Origin: UMGS1851 sp900555605
GTDB lineage: Bacteria; Bacillota; Clostridia; UBA1212; UBA1255
Length of the DNA stretch: 19,340 nt
Assembly: GCA_902472555.1 (NCBI GenBank)
Contig: CABROF010000041.1
Span: 1-19,340 of the forward strand
Direction: 5' to 3'
Translations under genes and position numbers: made by a program
The notes under the pieces: generated by a model
Seen by the model: the letters and a program-made list of their open reading frames with translations, nothing else
What the model was told of the DNA's origin: nothing
Databases searched by the model: none
In this document: piece by piece, positions 6,074 through 13,388 of the stretch
Layout: every line of letters begins with the position of its first letter
Position numbering within the stretch: the stretch's first letter is position 1

Positions 6074-6442
6074 ATGATACAAGTACAATCCAGATTAAAA
6101 GTAGCAGACAATACCGGCGCGAAAGAACTGATGTGCATTAAGGTTTTAGGCGGTAGCAGAAGAAGATATGCCAATATCGGCGATATTATCGTTTGTTCCG
6201 TAAAAACCGCGGCTCCGGGCGGCATGGTGAAAAAGGGCGATGTTGTAAAGTGCGTAATTGTCCGGACGAAAAGAGGTGTGCGGAGAAACGACGGCACATA
6301 CATCCGCTTTGATGAAAATGCGGCGGTACTGATCAAAGATGACTTAAATCCCAGAGGTACACGTATTTTTGGACCAGTTGCAAGAGAACTGAGAGAAAAT
6401 GATTTTATGAAGATCGTTTCTCTTGCGCCAGAAGTTCTGTAA
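6074..6442 (+). CDS. rplN: 50S ribosomal protein L14
   Basis: L14 forms part of the intersubunit bridge with 16S rRNA and is also the binding site of the silencing factor RsfS. The 122 residues are exactly the family length. The start MIQVQSRLKVADNTGAKELM is canonical, as are VKKGDVVKCVIVRTK and the end FGPVARELRENDFMKIVSLAPEVL region. ACAGGAGG is placed just before the ATG. The gene ends 16 nt before rplX. Confidence 0.98.
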   Translation: MIQVQSRLKVADNTGAKELMCIKVLGGSRRRYANIGDIIVCSVKTAAPGGMVKKGDVVKCVIVRTKRGVRRNDGTYIRFDENAAVLIKDDLNPRGTRIFGPVARELRENDFMKIVSLAPEVL

Positions 6443-6458
6443 ATTGGAGGGATACTTT

Positions 6459-6824
6459 ATGAGTTTAAATATTAAAAAGGGTGACACCGTCATTGTTCTC
6501 GGAACCCGCAAAAAGGATAAGAACGGAAATGTCAAGGTGAAAAAGGGCAAGGTTTTATCCGTAAATCCCCAAGAGGAAAGCGTAGTTGTGGAAGGCGTCA
6601 ATTTTGTCACCAAACACCGGAAGCCGAGAGGACGCGAGGATCAGGGCGGCATTATTAAGAAGGAGGCGCCGATCCACGTTTCCAATGTGATGGTAGTCTG
6701 CCCGAAATGCGGTGAACCGACCAGGACCGGCAAAAAGGCCATTACAGAAGGCGACAAGACCATCAAAGTACGTGTCTGCAAAAAATGCGGTGCGGATATC
6801 AGAACCGCAGATTCCACAAAGTGA
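6459..6824 (+). CDS. rplX: 50S ribosomal protein L24 with zinc-ribbon-like C-terminus
   Basis: L24 is an early assembly protein near the tunnel exit. From ATG 6459 the product has 121 residues, against about 103 for the usual form. The KOW core is visible: IKKGDTVIVLG at the start, VKKGKVLSV, VVEGVNFVTKHRKP, and GGIIKKEAPIHVSNVM. Two features lengthen it: a basic insertion in the first loop (about residues 17-26), and a C-terminal region with Cys81, Cys84, Cys107 and Cys110 (CPKC, 22 residues, CKKC), which looks like a zinc ribbon. In B. subtilis L24 the corresponding positions lack the cysteines. The start is set by TTGGAGG (6444-6450); no upstream start is needed. Confidence 0.97.
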   Translation: MSLNIKKGDTVIVLGTRKKDKNGNVKVKKGKVLSVNPQEESVVVEGVNFVTKHRKPRGREDQGGIIKKEAPIHVSNVMVVCPKCGEPTRTGKKAITEGDKTIKVRVCKKCGADIRTADSTK

Positions 6825-6846
6825 GTTTCTGAAGGGAGGCTAATCA

Positions 6847-7389
6847 ATGTTAAGGCTGAAAGAAAAGTACGAAAAAGAAATCGCCCCGGCTATGATGGAG
6901 CAATTTAAATATAAGAGTCCCATGGAAATTCCGAAGTTGGAAAAAATCGTGATTAATATGGGGTTAGGCGAGGTCAAAGAGAATCCAAAGGCAATTGATT
7001 CCGCTATGGCTGATTTGATGCTGATTACGGGTCAGAAGCCGGTTGTGACCACCGCTAAAAAATCTGTTGCTGCGTTTAAAGTCCGTGCCGGTATGAACAT
7101 CGGCTGCAAGGTAACGCTGCGGAGCACGCGGATGTATGCATTCGCGGATAAGCTGATGAACATCACGCTGCCGCGTATCAGAGACTTCCACGGTGTGCCG
7201 GCCAACTCCTTTGACGGCAGAGGAAACTACGCGTTGGGCATTAAGGAGCAGATCATTTTCCCTGAAATCGAATATGACAAGGTCGATCGGGTCAGGGGAA
7301 TGGATGTTATTTTTGTGACAACCGCTAAGACGGATGAAGAAGCAAAGGCGTTGCTCAAAATGATGGGTATGCCCTTTGAGCAGCAATAA
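6847..7389 (+). CDS. rplE: 50S ribosomal protein L5
   Basis: L5 binds 5S rRNA and forms the central protuberance. The 180 residues match the family (about 179). Typical segments are IPKLEKIVINMGLGE, QKPVVTTAKKSVAAFKVR, IGCKVTLRSTRMYAFADKL, LPRIRDFHGV and GRGNYALGIKEQIIFPEI. AAGGGAGG precedes the ATG by about 8 nt. It stands 22 nt after rplX and 12 nt before the S14 gene. Confidence 0.98.
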   Translation: MLRLKEKYEKEIAPAMMEQFKYKSPMEIPKLEKIVINMGLGEVKENPKAIDSAMADLMLITGQKPVVTTAKKSVAAFKVRAGMNIGCKVTLRSTRMYAFADKLMNITLPRIRDFHGVPANSFDGRGNYALGIKEQIIFPEIEYDKVDRVRGMDVIFVTTAKTDEEAKALLKMMGMPFEQQ

Positions 7390-7401
7390 GGAGGTTACGG
7401 T

Positions 7402-7587
7402 ATGGCTAAGTTATCCATGAAGATCAAGCAACAAAGAACACCGAAGTACTCTTCAAGAGCTTATAACAGATGTCAGCTCTGCGGACGTCCTCACTCTTAT
7501 ATGCGTAAGTATGGGATTTGCCGTATATGTTTTAGAGAATTGGCATACAAGGGGCAGATACCTGGCGTGAAGAAAGCCAGCTGGTAA
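7402..7587 (+). CDS. rpsZ: 30S ribosomal protein S14, zinc-binding type Z
   Basis: S14 binds the 30S head near S3 and S10. The short 61-residue form is the zinc type (S14Z). It carries Cys24-X2-Cys27 and Cys40-X2-Cys43 in the context RCQLCGRPHS and GICRICFRELAYKGQIPGV, and ends in the invariant KKASW. All four metal ligands are present, so this is the zinc-dependent paralogue rather than the longer zinc-free S14 that some Firmicutes switch to under zinc starvation. AAGGAGG lies just before the ATG. It is often also called rpsN. Confidence 0.98.
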   Translation: MAKLSMKIKQQRTPKYSSRAYNRCQLCGRPHSYMRKYGICRICFRELAYKGQIPGVKKASW

Positions 7588-7612
7588 TGAATGATAAAAG
7601 GAGGTTGGCACA

Positions 7613-8011
7613 ATGCAAATTACTGATGTAATAGCGGATCTGTTGACCCGCATCAGAAACGCGGGAGCTGCAAAACATGAAACCGTGGATATTCCTGCTT
7701 CCAATGTGAAAAGCGCCATCGCAGACATTCTTGTTGAAGAGGGCTACGTAAAGGAAGTACAAAGAATTGATGACGGAAAGCAAGGCATTTTACGCGTATA
7801 TTTAAAATATACCGCAAACAAGAAGCCTGTTATTTCCGGTATCAAAAGAATTTCAAAACCCGGTCTTCGTATATATGCTTCAAAAGAAGAACTGCCGAAA
7901 GTACTGGGCGGACTGGGAATTGCGATTATTTCCACGTCAAAGGGAATTATGACTGACAAAAAAGCAAGAAAACTGGGCGTAGGCGGAGAAGTTATGGCGT
8001 ATGTCTGGTAA
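7613..8011 (+). CDS. rpsH: 30S ribosomal protein S8
   Basis: S8 is a primary binder of 16S rRNA helix 21 and, in E. coli, the translational repressor of the spc operon. The 132 residues match the family: the start TDVIADLLTRIRNA, VDIPASNVKSAIADILVEEGY, ISKPGLRIYAS, and the end STSKGIMTDKKARKLGVGGEVMAYVW. AAAGGAGG is placed just upstream of the ATG. An 87-nt spacer with potential hairpins separates it from rplF; most spacers in this cluster are near 20 nt. Confidence 0.98.
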   Translation: MQITDVIADLLTRIRNAGAAKHETVDIPASNVKSAIADILVEEGYVKEVQRIDDGKQGILRVYLKYTANKKPVISGIKRISKPGLRIYASKEELPKVLGGLGIAIISTSKGIMTDKKARKLGVGGEVMAYVW

Positions 8012-8023
8012 GCGATCGGAGAA

Positions 8024-8084
8024 GTGCGTTCTTATATGCACCATGATCTGAAAAGAATGCGCATGCATTCGGAATCTTAAGATT
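8024..8084 (+). promoter_or_regulatory. rpsH-rplF spacer with potential RNA hairpins
   Basis: GTGCGTTCTT (8024-8033) can pair along its full length with AAGAATGCGC (8053-8062) using two G-U pairs. Alternatives exclude it: GTGCGT with ATGCAC (8024-8029 and 8036-8041) and GAATGC with GCATTC (8055-8060 and 8065-8070, 4-nt loop). A perfect 12-nt palindrome AATCTTAAGATT (8073-8084) ends directly before the rplF ribosome binding site (8085-8090). There is no T-run. The placement before a translation start suggests mRNA stability or translational control; function is unknown. Confidence 0.35.
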
Positions 8085-8098
8085 GGAGGAAGAATATT

Positions 8099-8650
8099 AT
8101 GTCCAGAATCGGTAAAAAGCCTGTAGCCATTCCGGCCGGCGTTACGGTAACGCTGAAGGATGGAAACGAACTGCAGGTAAAAGGCCCCAAGGGCACATTG
8201 ACAGAACAGTTTCATTCCAAAATGATCATCAAGGTTGAGGGAAACGAGATTCTTGTGGAAAGAACATCTGATGATAAGTTTGATCGTTCTCTCCATGGAC
8301 TGACCAGATCCCTGATTTATAATATGGTCGACGGCGTCACCAAAGGCTTTCAGAAGGAGCTTGAAATTAACGGTGTCGGTTACAGAGCGGCCATGCAGGG
8401 GAAAACGCTTGTATTAAATGTGGGTTTCTCTCATTCGATCGACATGACTCCCCCGGAAGGCATCACTGTCGAAGTTCCTGCCCAGAATAAAATTATTATC
8501 AAAGGCATGAATAAGCAAATGGTCGGGGAATTCGCCGCAAAGGTCAGAGGCAAGAGGCCGCCTGAGCCGTATAAGGGCAAAGGAATTAAATACGTTGATG
8601 AAGTGATCAGACGTAAAGAGGGCAAGACCGGCGGCGCCGGAAAGAAATAA
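8099..8650 (+). CDS. rplF: 50S ribosomal protein L6
   Basis: L6 sits near the GTPase centre, close to the sarcin-ricin loop. The 183 residues match the family (about 178-180) with a slightly longer basic tail. The family's duplicated fold is visible, with MSRIGKKPVAIPAGV at the start and KGPKGTL in the first half. The second half carries GVGYRAAMQGKTLVLNVGFSH and the conserved end KVRGKRPPEPYKGKGIKY. GGAGGAAG (8085-8092) precedes the ATG. The preceding spacer is unusually long at 87 nt. Confidence 0.98.
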   Translation: MSRIGKKPVAIPAGVTVTLKDGNELQVKGPKGTLTEQFHSKMIIKVEGNEILVERTSDDKFDRSLHGLTRSLIYNMVDGVTKGFQKELEINGVGYRAAMQGKTLVLNVGFSHSIDMTPPEGITVEVPAQNKIIIKGMNKQMVGEFAAKVRGKRPPEPYKGKGIKYVDEVIRRKEGKTGGAGKK

Positions 8651-8667
8651 GAAGGGAGTGACGCGAA

Positions 8668-9036
8668 ATGGCTAAAAAAATGAGTAAAAACCAAATTCGC
8701 CAAAGAAGGCATATTCGTGTGAGAAAAAAGATCAGCGGCACCAGTGAGCGGCCGAGGCTGAACGTATACAGAAGTCTTTCTCACATGTATGCACAGATCA
8801 TTGATGATACAACGGGAAACACACTGGTATCCGCTTCTACGCTTGATAAGGCGATCAAAGACAAAATTGCATTCGGCGGAAATATTGCGGCTGCAAAAGA
8901 GGTAGGAAAACTGGTGGCCGAAAAGGCGCTGGCCGCAGGCATCACAACCGTAGTTTTCGACCGCGGCGGCTATATTTACCATGGAAGAGTGAAAGAACTC
9001 GCAGAAGCTGCCCGTGAAGCCGGCCTGATCTTCTGA
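8668..9036 (+). CDS. rplR: 50S ribosomal protein L18
   Basis: L18 binds 5S rRNA with L5 and delivers it to the large subunit. The 122 residues are of family length. The basic N-terminus is followed by the core motif KISGTSERPRLNVYRSLSHMYAQIIDD; the C-terminal half has KEVGKLVAEKALAAGI, VVFDRGGYIYHGRVKELAEAAREAGL and a short end. GAAGGGAG stands upstream of the ATG. Confidence 0.98.
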   Translation: MAKKMSKNQIRQRRHIRVRKKISGTSERPRLNVYRSLSHMYAQIIDDTTGNTLVSASTLDKAIKDKIAFGGNIAAAKEVGKLVAEKALAAGITTVVFDRGGYIYHGRVKELAEAAREAGLIF

Positions 9037-9037
9037 A

Positions 9038-9054
9038 AAAGCGATAGGCGCTTT
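9038..9054 (+). other. Small hairpin in the rplR-rpsE spacer
   Basis: AAAGCG (9038-9043) pairs perfectly with CGCTTT (9049-9054) around a five-base loop, directly after the rplR stop. It has no T-run and is too short for strong termination. It could stabilise mRNA or be chance. Confidence 0.25.
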
Positions 9055-9077
9055 GGTGCAATAAGGAGGAAAATAAT

Positions 9078-9578
9078 ATGGAACATACAAATTCCGGTAC
9101 GACTGAATTTAAAGAGAAGCTTGTCAATTTAGGCAAGGTCACAAAGGTTGTAAAGGGCGGCCGTAACTTCAGATGGAGCGCGCTGGTAGTGGTCGGCGAT
9201 GAGAACGGCCGCGTAGGCGCAGGCTTGGGCAAAGCTGCCGAAGTGTCCGAGGCGATTCGGAAAGGCGTTGAAGACGCGAAAAAGAATCTGATTCATGTTG
9301 CGATGGTCGGAACGACCATTCCTCATGAAATTATCGGAAAATACGGTGCGGGCAAGGTTCTCCTGAAGCCGGCCAGTGAAGGTAGCGGCGTCATTGCAGG
9401 CGGTCCGGCCAGAGCAGTGCTAGAGCTGGCGGGCGTCAGAGATATCAGAACAAAATCTTTGGGTTCCAACAATCCGATCAACATGGTTCATGCCACATTG
9501 GATGCGCTTTGTAATTTGAAGACAGCAGAAGAGGTTGCAAAGCTGCGCGGAAAATCAGTAGACGAAATACTTGAATAG
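9078..9578 (+). CDS. rpsE: 30S ribosomal protein S5
   Basis: S5 contributes to decoding accuracy and lines the mRNA entry channel with S3 and S4. The 166 residues match Gram-positive S5. It shows the RNA-binding motif KVTKVVKGGRNFRWSALVVVGD, the glycine-rich NGRVGAGLGKA, and the C-terminal half with GAGKVLLKPASEGSGVIAGG and KSLGSNNPINMVHATLDAL. In the segment usually read KAxEVPxAIRK the proline is replaced by serine (AAEVSEAIRK). This proline is usually conserved, so it is a mild oddity that does not disturb the frame. TAAGGAGG precedes the ATG. Confidence 0.97.
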   Translation: MEHTNSGTTEFKEKLVNLGKVTKVVKGGRNFRWSALVVVGDENGRVGAGLGKAAEVSEAIRKGVEDAKKNLIHVAMVGTTIPHEIIGKYGAGKVLLKPASEGSGVIAGGPARAVLELAGVRDIRTKSLGSNNPINMVHATLDALCNLKTAEEVAKLRGKSVDEILE

Positions 9579-9590
9579 GGGGAATCAACA

Positions 9591-9770
9591 GTGGCGAAGT
9601 TAAAGATAACGCTTGTAAAAAGTACCAACAGCGTCAGACAGAATCAAAAGGCGACTGTTCAAGCATTGGGTCTTAGAAAGATCGGCAGCAGTGTGGAGAA
9701 AGAAGACATTCCTCAAATCAGAGGAATGATCAATGTGGTCAGCCATTTGGTGAAGGTGGAAGAAATATAA
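9591..9770 (+). CDS. rpmD: 50S ribosomal protein L30
   Basis: L30 is a small 50S protein of the bacterial/archaeal L30/L7 family. The gene starts with GTG at 9591 and encodes 59 residues, the usual length. It reads KLKITLVKSTNSVRQNQKAT at the front, then VQALGLRKIGSSVEKED, and ends RGMINVVSHLVKVEEI. The GIN/RGMI context and the LGL-x-KIG motif are family marks. AGGGGGAA lies about 7 nt before the GTG. It fills the 9579-9782 gap between rpsE and rplO exactly, as in other Firmicutes. Confidence 0.97.
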   Translation: MAKLKITLVKSTNSVRQNQKATVQALGLRKIGSSVEKEDIPQIRGMINVVSHLVKVEEI

Positions 9771-9782
9771 GGAGGCGTACCC

Positions 9783-10226
9783 ATGAAGCTTGATGAATTA
9801 CGTCCGGCGGCGGGATCCTGCCGCGAGGCATACAGAAAAGGCAGAGGACACGGATCTGGAAACGGTAAAACCGCAGGCAGAGGACATAAAGGCCAGAAGG
9901 CACGTTCCGGCGGCGGTGTAAGACCCGGCTTTGAAGGCGGTCAGACCCCCCTTTACAGGAGAATGCCGAAAAGAGGTTTTAATAATAAACGCTTTGCCGA
10001 TGTATACGCAGAGGTAAATGTCGCAAGCCTGAATATGTTCGAAGACGGCGCGGTGGTAGATGCTGCGGCACTGATCGAAGCAGGTCTGATTAAAAAGGAA
10101 TACGACGGCGTCAGCGTATTGGGCGGCGGAGCCCTTTCCAAAAAGCTGACGGTGAAGGCTGCCCGTTTTACAAAAGGGGCGGCAGAGAAGATTGCGCAAT
10201 CAGGAGGAAAGGCAGAGGTGATCTGA
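9783..10226 (+). CDS. rplO: 50S ribosomal protein L15
   Basis: L15 is a late-assembly 50S protein with a long glycine- and arginine-rich N-terminal extension inside the rRNA. The 147 residues match. The N-terminal part contains GRGHGSGNGKTAGRGHKGQK and RSGGGVRPGFEGGQTPLYRR; the globular part has KRGFNNKRF, a SVLGGGALSKKLTVKA segment and a C-terminal helix. AGGAGG stands just after the rpmD stop and sets ATG 9783. Only one base separates its stop from the GTG of secY. Confidence 0.98.
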   Translation: MKLDELRPAAGSCREAYRKGRGHGSGNGKTAGRGHKGQKARSGGGVRPGFEGGQTPLYRRMPKRGFNNKRFADVYAEVNVASLNMFEDGAVVDAAALIEAGLIKKEYDGVSVLGGGALSKKLTVKAARFTKGAAEKIAQSGGKAEVI

Positions 10227-10227
10227 A

Positions 10228-11565
10228 GTGAAGCTGTTAGAGGTTATTAAAAATGCATTTCGCGTTCCCGAATTAAGAAAGAAAATGCTAATGACTCTAT
10301 TGCTTATCGTTATCTTCAGAATCGGCTGCTTTATCACTGTCCCGGGTTTGAATGCAGGCGCACTTGATTCTCTGTCTGGGAATGGTCTGTTCAAATTCAT
10401 GGATATGCTGTCCGGCGGCGCTTTCCAGCAGGTTTCTATTTTTGCTATGGGTATCAGCCCATACATCAATGCGTCGATTATTATGCAGTTGTTGACCGTT
10501 GCGATCCCCGCCCTTGAAAAGCTTCAGAAAGAGGGCGAGGAGGGCAGAAAGAAGATAAGCAAAATTACACGTTATGTTGCAATCGGACTGGGACTGTTCC
10601 AGGCGGTTATGCTGTATGTCAACATCAACGGCCCGACAACCACGGTAAACCTTTTTGCACAAGCTGGTAAATTTGATCTCTTTACCTTCCTGCTGATGGT
10701 GCTGACGTTTACCACGGGTACTGCGGTTCTTGTCTGGCTGGGAGAAAAAATTACAGAGGTGGGAATTGGAAACGGAATTTCCATGATCATCTTTGCAGGT
10801 ATTGTGGCAGGGGCTCCCAGCGCGGCTAAGACGTTATATAATATTGTGACGACCGATTCGGTGTCTGCGCATCTGTATGTCAGAATTCCGGTGGTCATTG
10901 CGATTTTAGCTGTGTTCCTGGCTGTAATCGTAGCCGTTGTCTGGATGGAAAGCGGCGAGCGGAGAATTCCGGTGCAATATGCGAAACGGGTTGTCGGCAG
11001 AAAAGTATACGGCGGGCAGAATACGCATATTCCGCTGAAGGTAAACTCCTCCGGCGTGCTGCCGATCATTTTTGCAATGTCCATGCTGCAGTTTCCCGCA
11101 ACCATTGCGGCGTTTGCGGATTCTGACAGCAGCAGCGGCGTGGCGAAGTGGATCAACGACTTTTCCCAAGGACAATCCTGGTGGTACATTCTGATTTATG
11201 CATTGCTGATTGTGGGCTTTACGTTTTTCTACAATATCGTATATTTTGATCCCAATGACATTGCAAATAATCTGAAGAAGAACGGCGGTTTTGTACCGGG
11301 GCTGCGTCCGGGTGCTCCGACCGCAGAATTTATCCGGAAATCATCCCGGAAGATTACATGGTTCGGCGCAATCTTTTTGGCGGTGCTGGCTGTGTTCCCC
11401 AGCTTGATTCAAAAGATCAGTTCTTATTTCAGCGAAGGCATCGGCAGCATCAATTTATGGTTCGGCGGCACGACGGTGCTGATCCTTGTGGGTGTTGCGC
11501 TGGAGACTGTACGGCAGATTGAAGCCCAGATGCTGATGAGAAATTATAAAGGTTTTCTGGATTGA
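10228..11565 (+). CDS. secY: Preprotein translocase channel subunit SecY
   Basis: SecY forms the protein-conducting channel in the cytoplasmic membrane with SecE and SecG, and docks at the ribosomal tunnel exit through L23, L29 and L24. The 445 residues match Gram-positive SecY. About ten hydrophobic segments are visible, starting with MLMTLLLIVIFRIGCF. TM2 has the typical AMGISPYINASIIMQLL. A basic cytoplasmic loop (RRIPVQYAKR) follows the sixth segment, and the C5-type loop has FVPGLRPGAPTAEFI. The start is GTG 10228; AGAGGTGAT in the rplO tail is the likely binding site. The stop overlaps the region before adk. Confidence 0.98.
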   Translation: MKLLEVIKNAFRVPELRKKMLMTLLLIVIFRIGCFITVPGLNAGALDSLSGNGLFKFMDMLSGGAFQQVSIFAMGISPYINASIIMQLLTVAIPALEKLQKEGEEGRKKISKITRYVAIGLGLFQAVMLYVNINGPTTTVNLFAQAGKFDLFTFLLMVLTFTTGTAVLVWLGEKITEVGIGNGISMIIFAGIVAGAPSAAKTLYNIVTTDSVSAHLYVRIPVVIAILAVFLAVIVAVVWMESGERRIPVQYAKRVVGRKVYGGQNTHIPLKVNSSGVLPIIFAMSMLQFPATIAAFADSDSSSGVAKWINDFSQGQSWWYILIYALLIVGFTFFYNIVYFDPNDIANNLKKNGGFVPGLRPGAPTAEFIRKSSRKITWFGAIFLAVLAVFPSLIQKISSYFSEGIGSINLWFGGTTVLILVGVALETVRQIEAQMLMRNYKGFLD

Positions 11566-11572
11566 TGGCTTT

Positions 11573-11579
11573 GGAGGGG
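11573..11579 (+). promoter_or_regulatory. Ribosome binding site fixing the adk start
   Basis: GGAGGGG stands 6 nt before ATG 11586. In-frame starts at 11562, 11565 and 11580 would lie before, or directly on, this site, so 11586 is preferred. Confidence 0.7.
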
Positions 11580-11585
11580 ATGAAG

Positions 11586-12239
11586 ATGAATCTGATTTTT
11601 CTTGGACCTCCCGGCGCGGGAAAAGGGACACAAGCATTTTCCTTGGCGCAGATTCTGAAAATACCGCATATTTCCACAGGAGATATCTTTCGCGAAAATA
11701 TCGGCGCACACACGGAGCTTGGCGTAATGGCGGATTCGTATATTTCAAAAGGCGAATTGGTGCCGGATGACATCACTGTCCGGATCGTATTTTCCAGATT
11801 GGATCAGGAGGATTGCCGGGACGGCTTTATATTGGATGGTTTTCCGCGCACCATTCCTCAGGCCGTTGCCTTGGAGCAGTATCTGGCGGAGCGGAAGTCC
11901 AAGATTGATTGGATTATCAATATCGTGATATCTGAAGATGAAATCGTAAAAAGGCTTTCCAAAAGAAGAGTTTGTCCGAAATGCAATGCCAGCTATCATA
12001 TGGACTTCAACCCGGCAAACGGCAGCTTGTGCAATTTCTGCGGAACGGAGATTGTGCCGCGGGCTGATGACGATCCTGCGGTGGTTCGCTCCCGGATTGC
12101 GGCGTACCACAAAAAGACAGAGCCGTTGGTTGAATTTTACCGCAATCGCGGAAAGCTTTTGAACATCAAAAGTGAGAATGATGTGGATGAATCGCTGAAA
12201 AATACGCTTTATGCCATGGGCATGGGAAATTTGGTCTGA
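11586..12239 (+). CDS. adk: Adenylate kinase, zinc-lid type
   Basis: Adk interconverts ATP plus AMP and two ADP in the cytosol. From ATG 11586 the product has 217 residues, the length of the Bacillus enzyme. The P-loop is GPPGAGKGTQ (7-16); the AMP site shows HISTGDIFRENI (28-39) and DGFPRTIPQA (84-93). The LID domain carries four cysteines, Cys130, Cys133, Cys149 and Cys152 (CPKC, then CNFC), which bind structural zinc in Gram-positive Adk. The C-terminal arginines of the active site appear in ADDDPAVVRSRIAAY. It follows secY directly and precedes map by 5 nt. Confidence 0.97.
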   Translation: MNLIFLGPPGAGKGTQAFSLAQILKIPHISTGDIFRENIGAHTELGVMADSYISKGELVPDDITVRIVFSRLDQEDCRDGFILDGFPRTIPQAVALEQYLAERKSKIDWIINIVISEDEIVKRLSKRRVCPKCNASYHMDFNPANGSLCNFCGTEIVPRADDDPAVVRSRIAAYHKKTEPLVEFYRNRGKLLNIKSENDVDESLKNTLYAMGMGNLV

Positions 12240-12244
12240 TTGTT

Positions 12245-13006
12245 ATGATAAATATTAAGTCTAAATCGGAAATTGAGAAGATGAAAGCCGCCGGTAAAAT
12301 CGTTTCTGAGGTCCTTGCGCTGATGGAGGAGCATATTTTACCGGGAATTTCAACAAAAGAGCTTGACAGAATCGCCGGAAACCATATAATAAAGAGTGGT
12401 GCGTTTCCGTCTTTTAAGGGACAGCCGAATTTTTATGGCGGTCCGGCGTTTCCTGCAACACTTTGTGCTTCTGTCAATCATGAAGTGATTCATGGTATTC
12501 CGAATGAAAAGCCGCTGCGGGAGGGCGACATTGTTAGTATTGATGTAGGGGCCTGCTATGACGGATATCACGGAGATGCGGCCAGGACGTTTCCTGTTGG
12601 AAAGTGTTCGGAAGCGGCGCTTCAGCTGATCAATGTAACCAGGCAGAGCTTTTTTGAAGGCATTCAATTTGCTGTGCCGGGACATCGGATCATTGATATA
12701 TCGGGAGCGATTCAGGATTACGCGGAAGGATACGGATATTCCATTGTTCGGGATTATACGGGGCATGGAATCGGCAGGGAGCTGCATGAAGATCCGGAGG
12801 TTCCGAATTATCGCGGCCGTGTACGGGGCTATCGTCTGCAGCCGGGAATGGCCATCGCCGTTGAACCAATGGTGAACGCCGGCGGATACGGTGTTTATGT
12901 AAAGCCGAACAAGTGGACGGTGTGTACGAAGGATGGCAGTTTGTCTGCGCATTATGAGAATACGGTGATTGTGACGGACGGAGAGCCATTGCTTACTACA
13001 TTATAA
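12245..13006 (+). CDS. map: Methionine aminopeptidase, type I
   Basis: Map removes the initiator methionine from nascent proteins at the ribosome. The 253 residues match the type Ia enzyme. The five metal ligands are all visible: Asp100 (SIDVGA), Asp111 (HGDAARTF), His174 (TGHGIG), Glu207 (AVEPM) and Glu238 (HYENTV). The substrate-pocket histidine is His83 in NHEVIHGIPN; His181 lies in ELHEDP. The segment before NHEVIHG carries a few extra residues (FYGGPAFPATLC). No clear ribosome binding site precedes ATG 12245; the start lies 5 nt after the adk stop, so translation is probably coupled to adk. Confidence 0.97.
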   Translation: MINIKSKSEIEKMKAAGKIVSEVLALMEEHILPGISTKELDRIAGNHIIKSGAFPSFKGQPNFYGGPAFPATLCASVNHEVIHGIPNEKPLREGDIVSIDVGACYDGYHGDAARTFPVGKCSEAALQLINVTRQSFFEGIQFAVPGHRIIDISGAIQDYAEGYGYSIVRDYTGHGIGRELHEDPEVPNYRGRVRGYRLQPGMAIAVEPMVNAGGYGVYVKPNKWTVCTKDGSLSAHYENTVIVTDGEPLLTTL

Positions 13007-13026
13007 TTAATGTAACTGCATTTCAT

Positions 13027-13032
13027 GGAGGG
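13027..13032 (+). promoter_or_regulatory. Ribosome binding site fixing the infA TTG start
   Basis: GGAGGG stands 7 nt before TTG 13040. The in-frame ATG at 13025 lies before it and would turn the binding site into coding sequence. Confidence 0.7.
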
Positions 13033-13039
13033 TAGCGAT

Positions 13040-13255
13040 TTGTCAAAAGAGGATGTCATTGAAGTTGAAGGTGTTGTTTCTGAGGTACTGCCAAATTGTG
13101 TTTTCAAAGTAACGCTGGAGAATGGGCATGTTGTGCTTGCACATATTTCAGGCAAATTGAGAACGAATTATATAAAAATTCTGAAGGGCGACCATGTTAC
13201 CATGGAGTTATCTCCGTATGACCTGACGCGCGGCAGAATTGTCTGGAGAAAGTAG
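13040..13255 (+). CDS. infA: Translation initiation factor IF-1
   Basis: IF-1 occupies the A site of the 30S subunit during initiation. From TTG 13040 the product has 71 residues; the family is about 72. It shows the S1-type OB fold with SKEDVIEVEGVVSEVLPN, VTLENGHVVLAHISGK and the invariant PYDLTRGRIVWR. The TTG start places MSKEDVIEVEG in register with the usual MAKEDVIEVEG. Many Clostridia carry a KOW-domain gene between map and infA; none is present here. rpmJ follows 16 nt later. Confidence 0.96.
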   Translation: MSKEDVIEVEGVVSEVLPNCVFKVTLENGHVVLAHISGKLRTNYIKILKGDHVTMELSPYDLTRGRIVWRK

Positions 13256-13271
13256 AAGGAGGTTTGTTACG

Positions 13272-13388
13272 ATGAAGGTAAGACCGTCTGTTAAGCCGAT
13301 TTGCGATAAATGCAAAGTGATTAAGAGAAAAGGCAAAGTCATGGTGATTTGCGATGCCTATCCGAAGCATAAGCAAAAACAAGGCTGA
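13272..13388 (+). CDS. rpmJ: 50S ribosomal protein L36, zinc type
   Basis: L36 is the smallest 50S protein, with a zinc knuckle near the 23S domain junctions. The gene has 38 codons plus stop, starting MKVRPSVKPICDKCK and ending KHKQKQG. The ligands Cys11, Cys14, Cys27 and His33 are present, so it is the zinc (C+) form. The usual protein has 37 residues with Cys27 and His32 separated by four residues (CENPKH). Here the same segment is CDAYPKH, with five residues between the ligands: a one-residue insertion. AAGGAGG stands upstream of the ATG. The last base of its stop codon already belongs to a perfect 11-bp inverted repeat. Confidence 0.96.
   Translation: MKVRPSVKPICDKCKVIKRKGKVMVICDAYPKHKQKQG

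Noticed and set aside
12654..12875. Plus-strand frame of 73 codons within map
   Set aside because: It lies wholly inside the conserved catalytic region of map in another frame and has no binding site.
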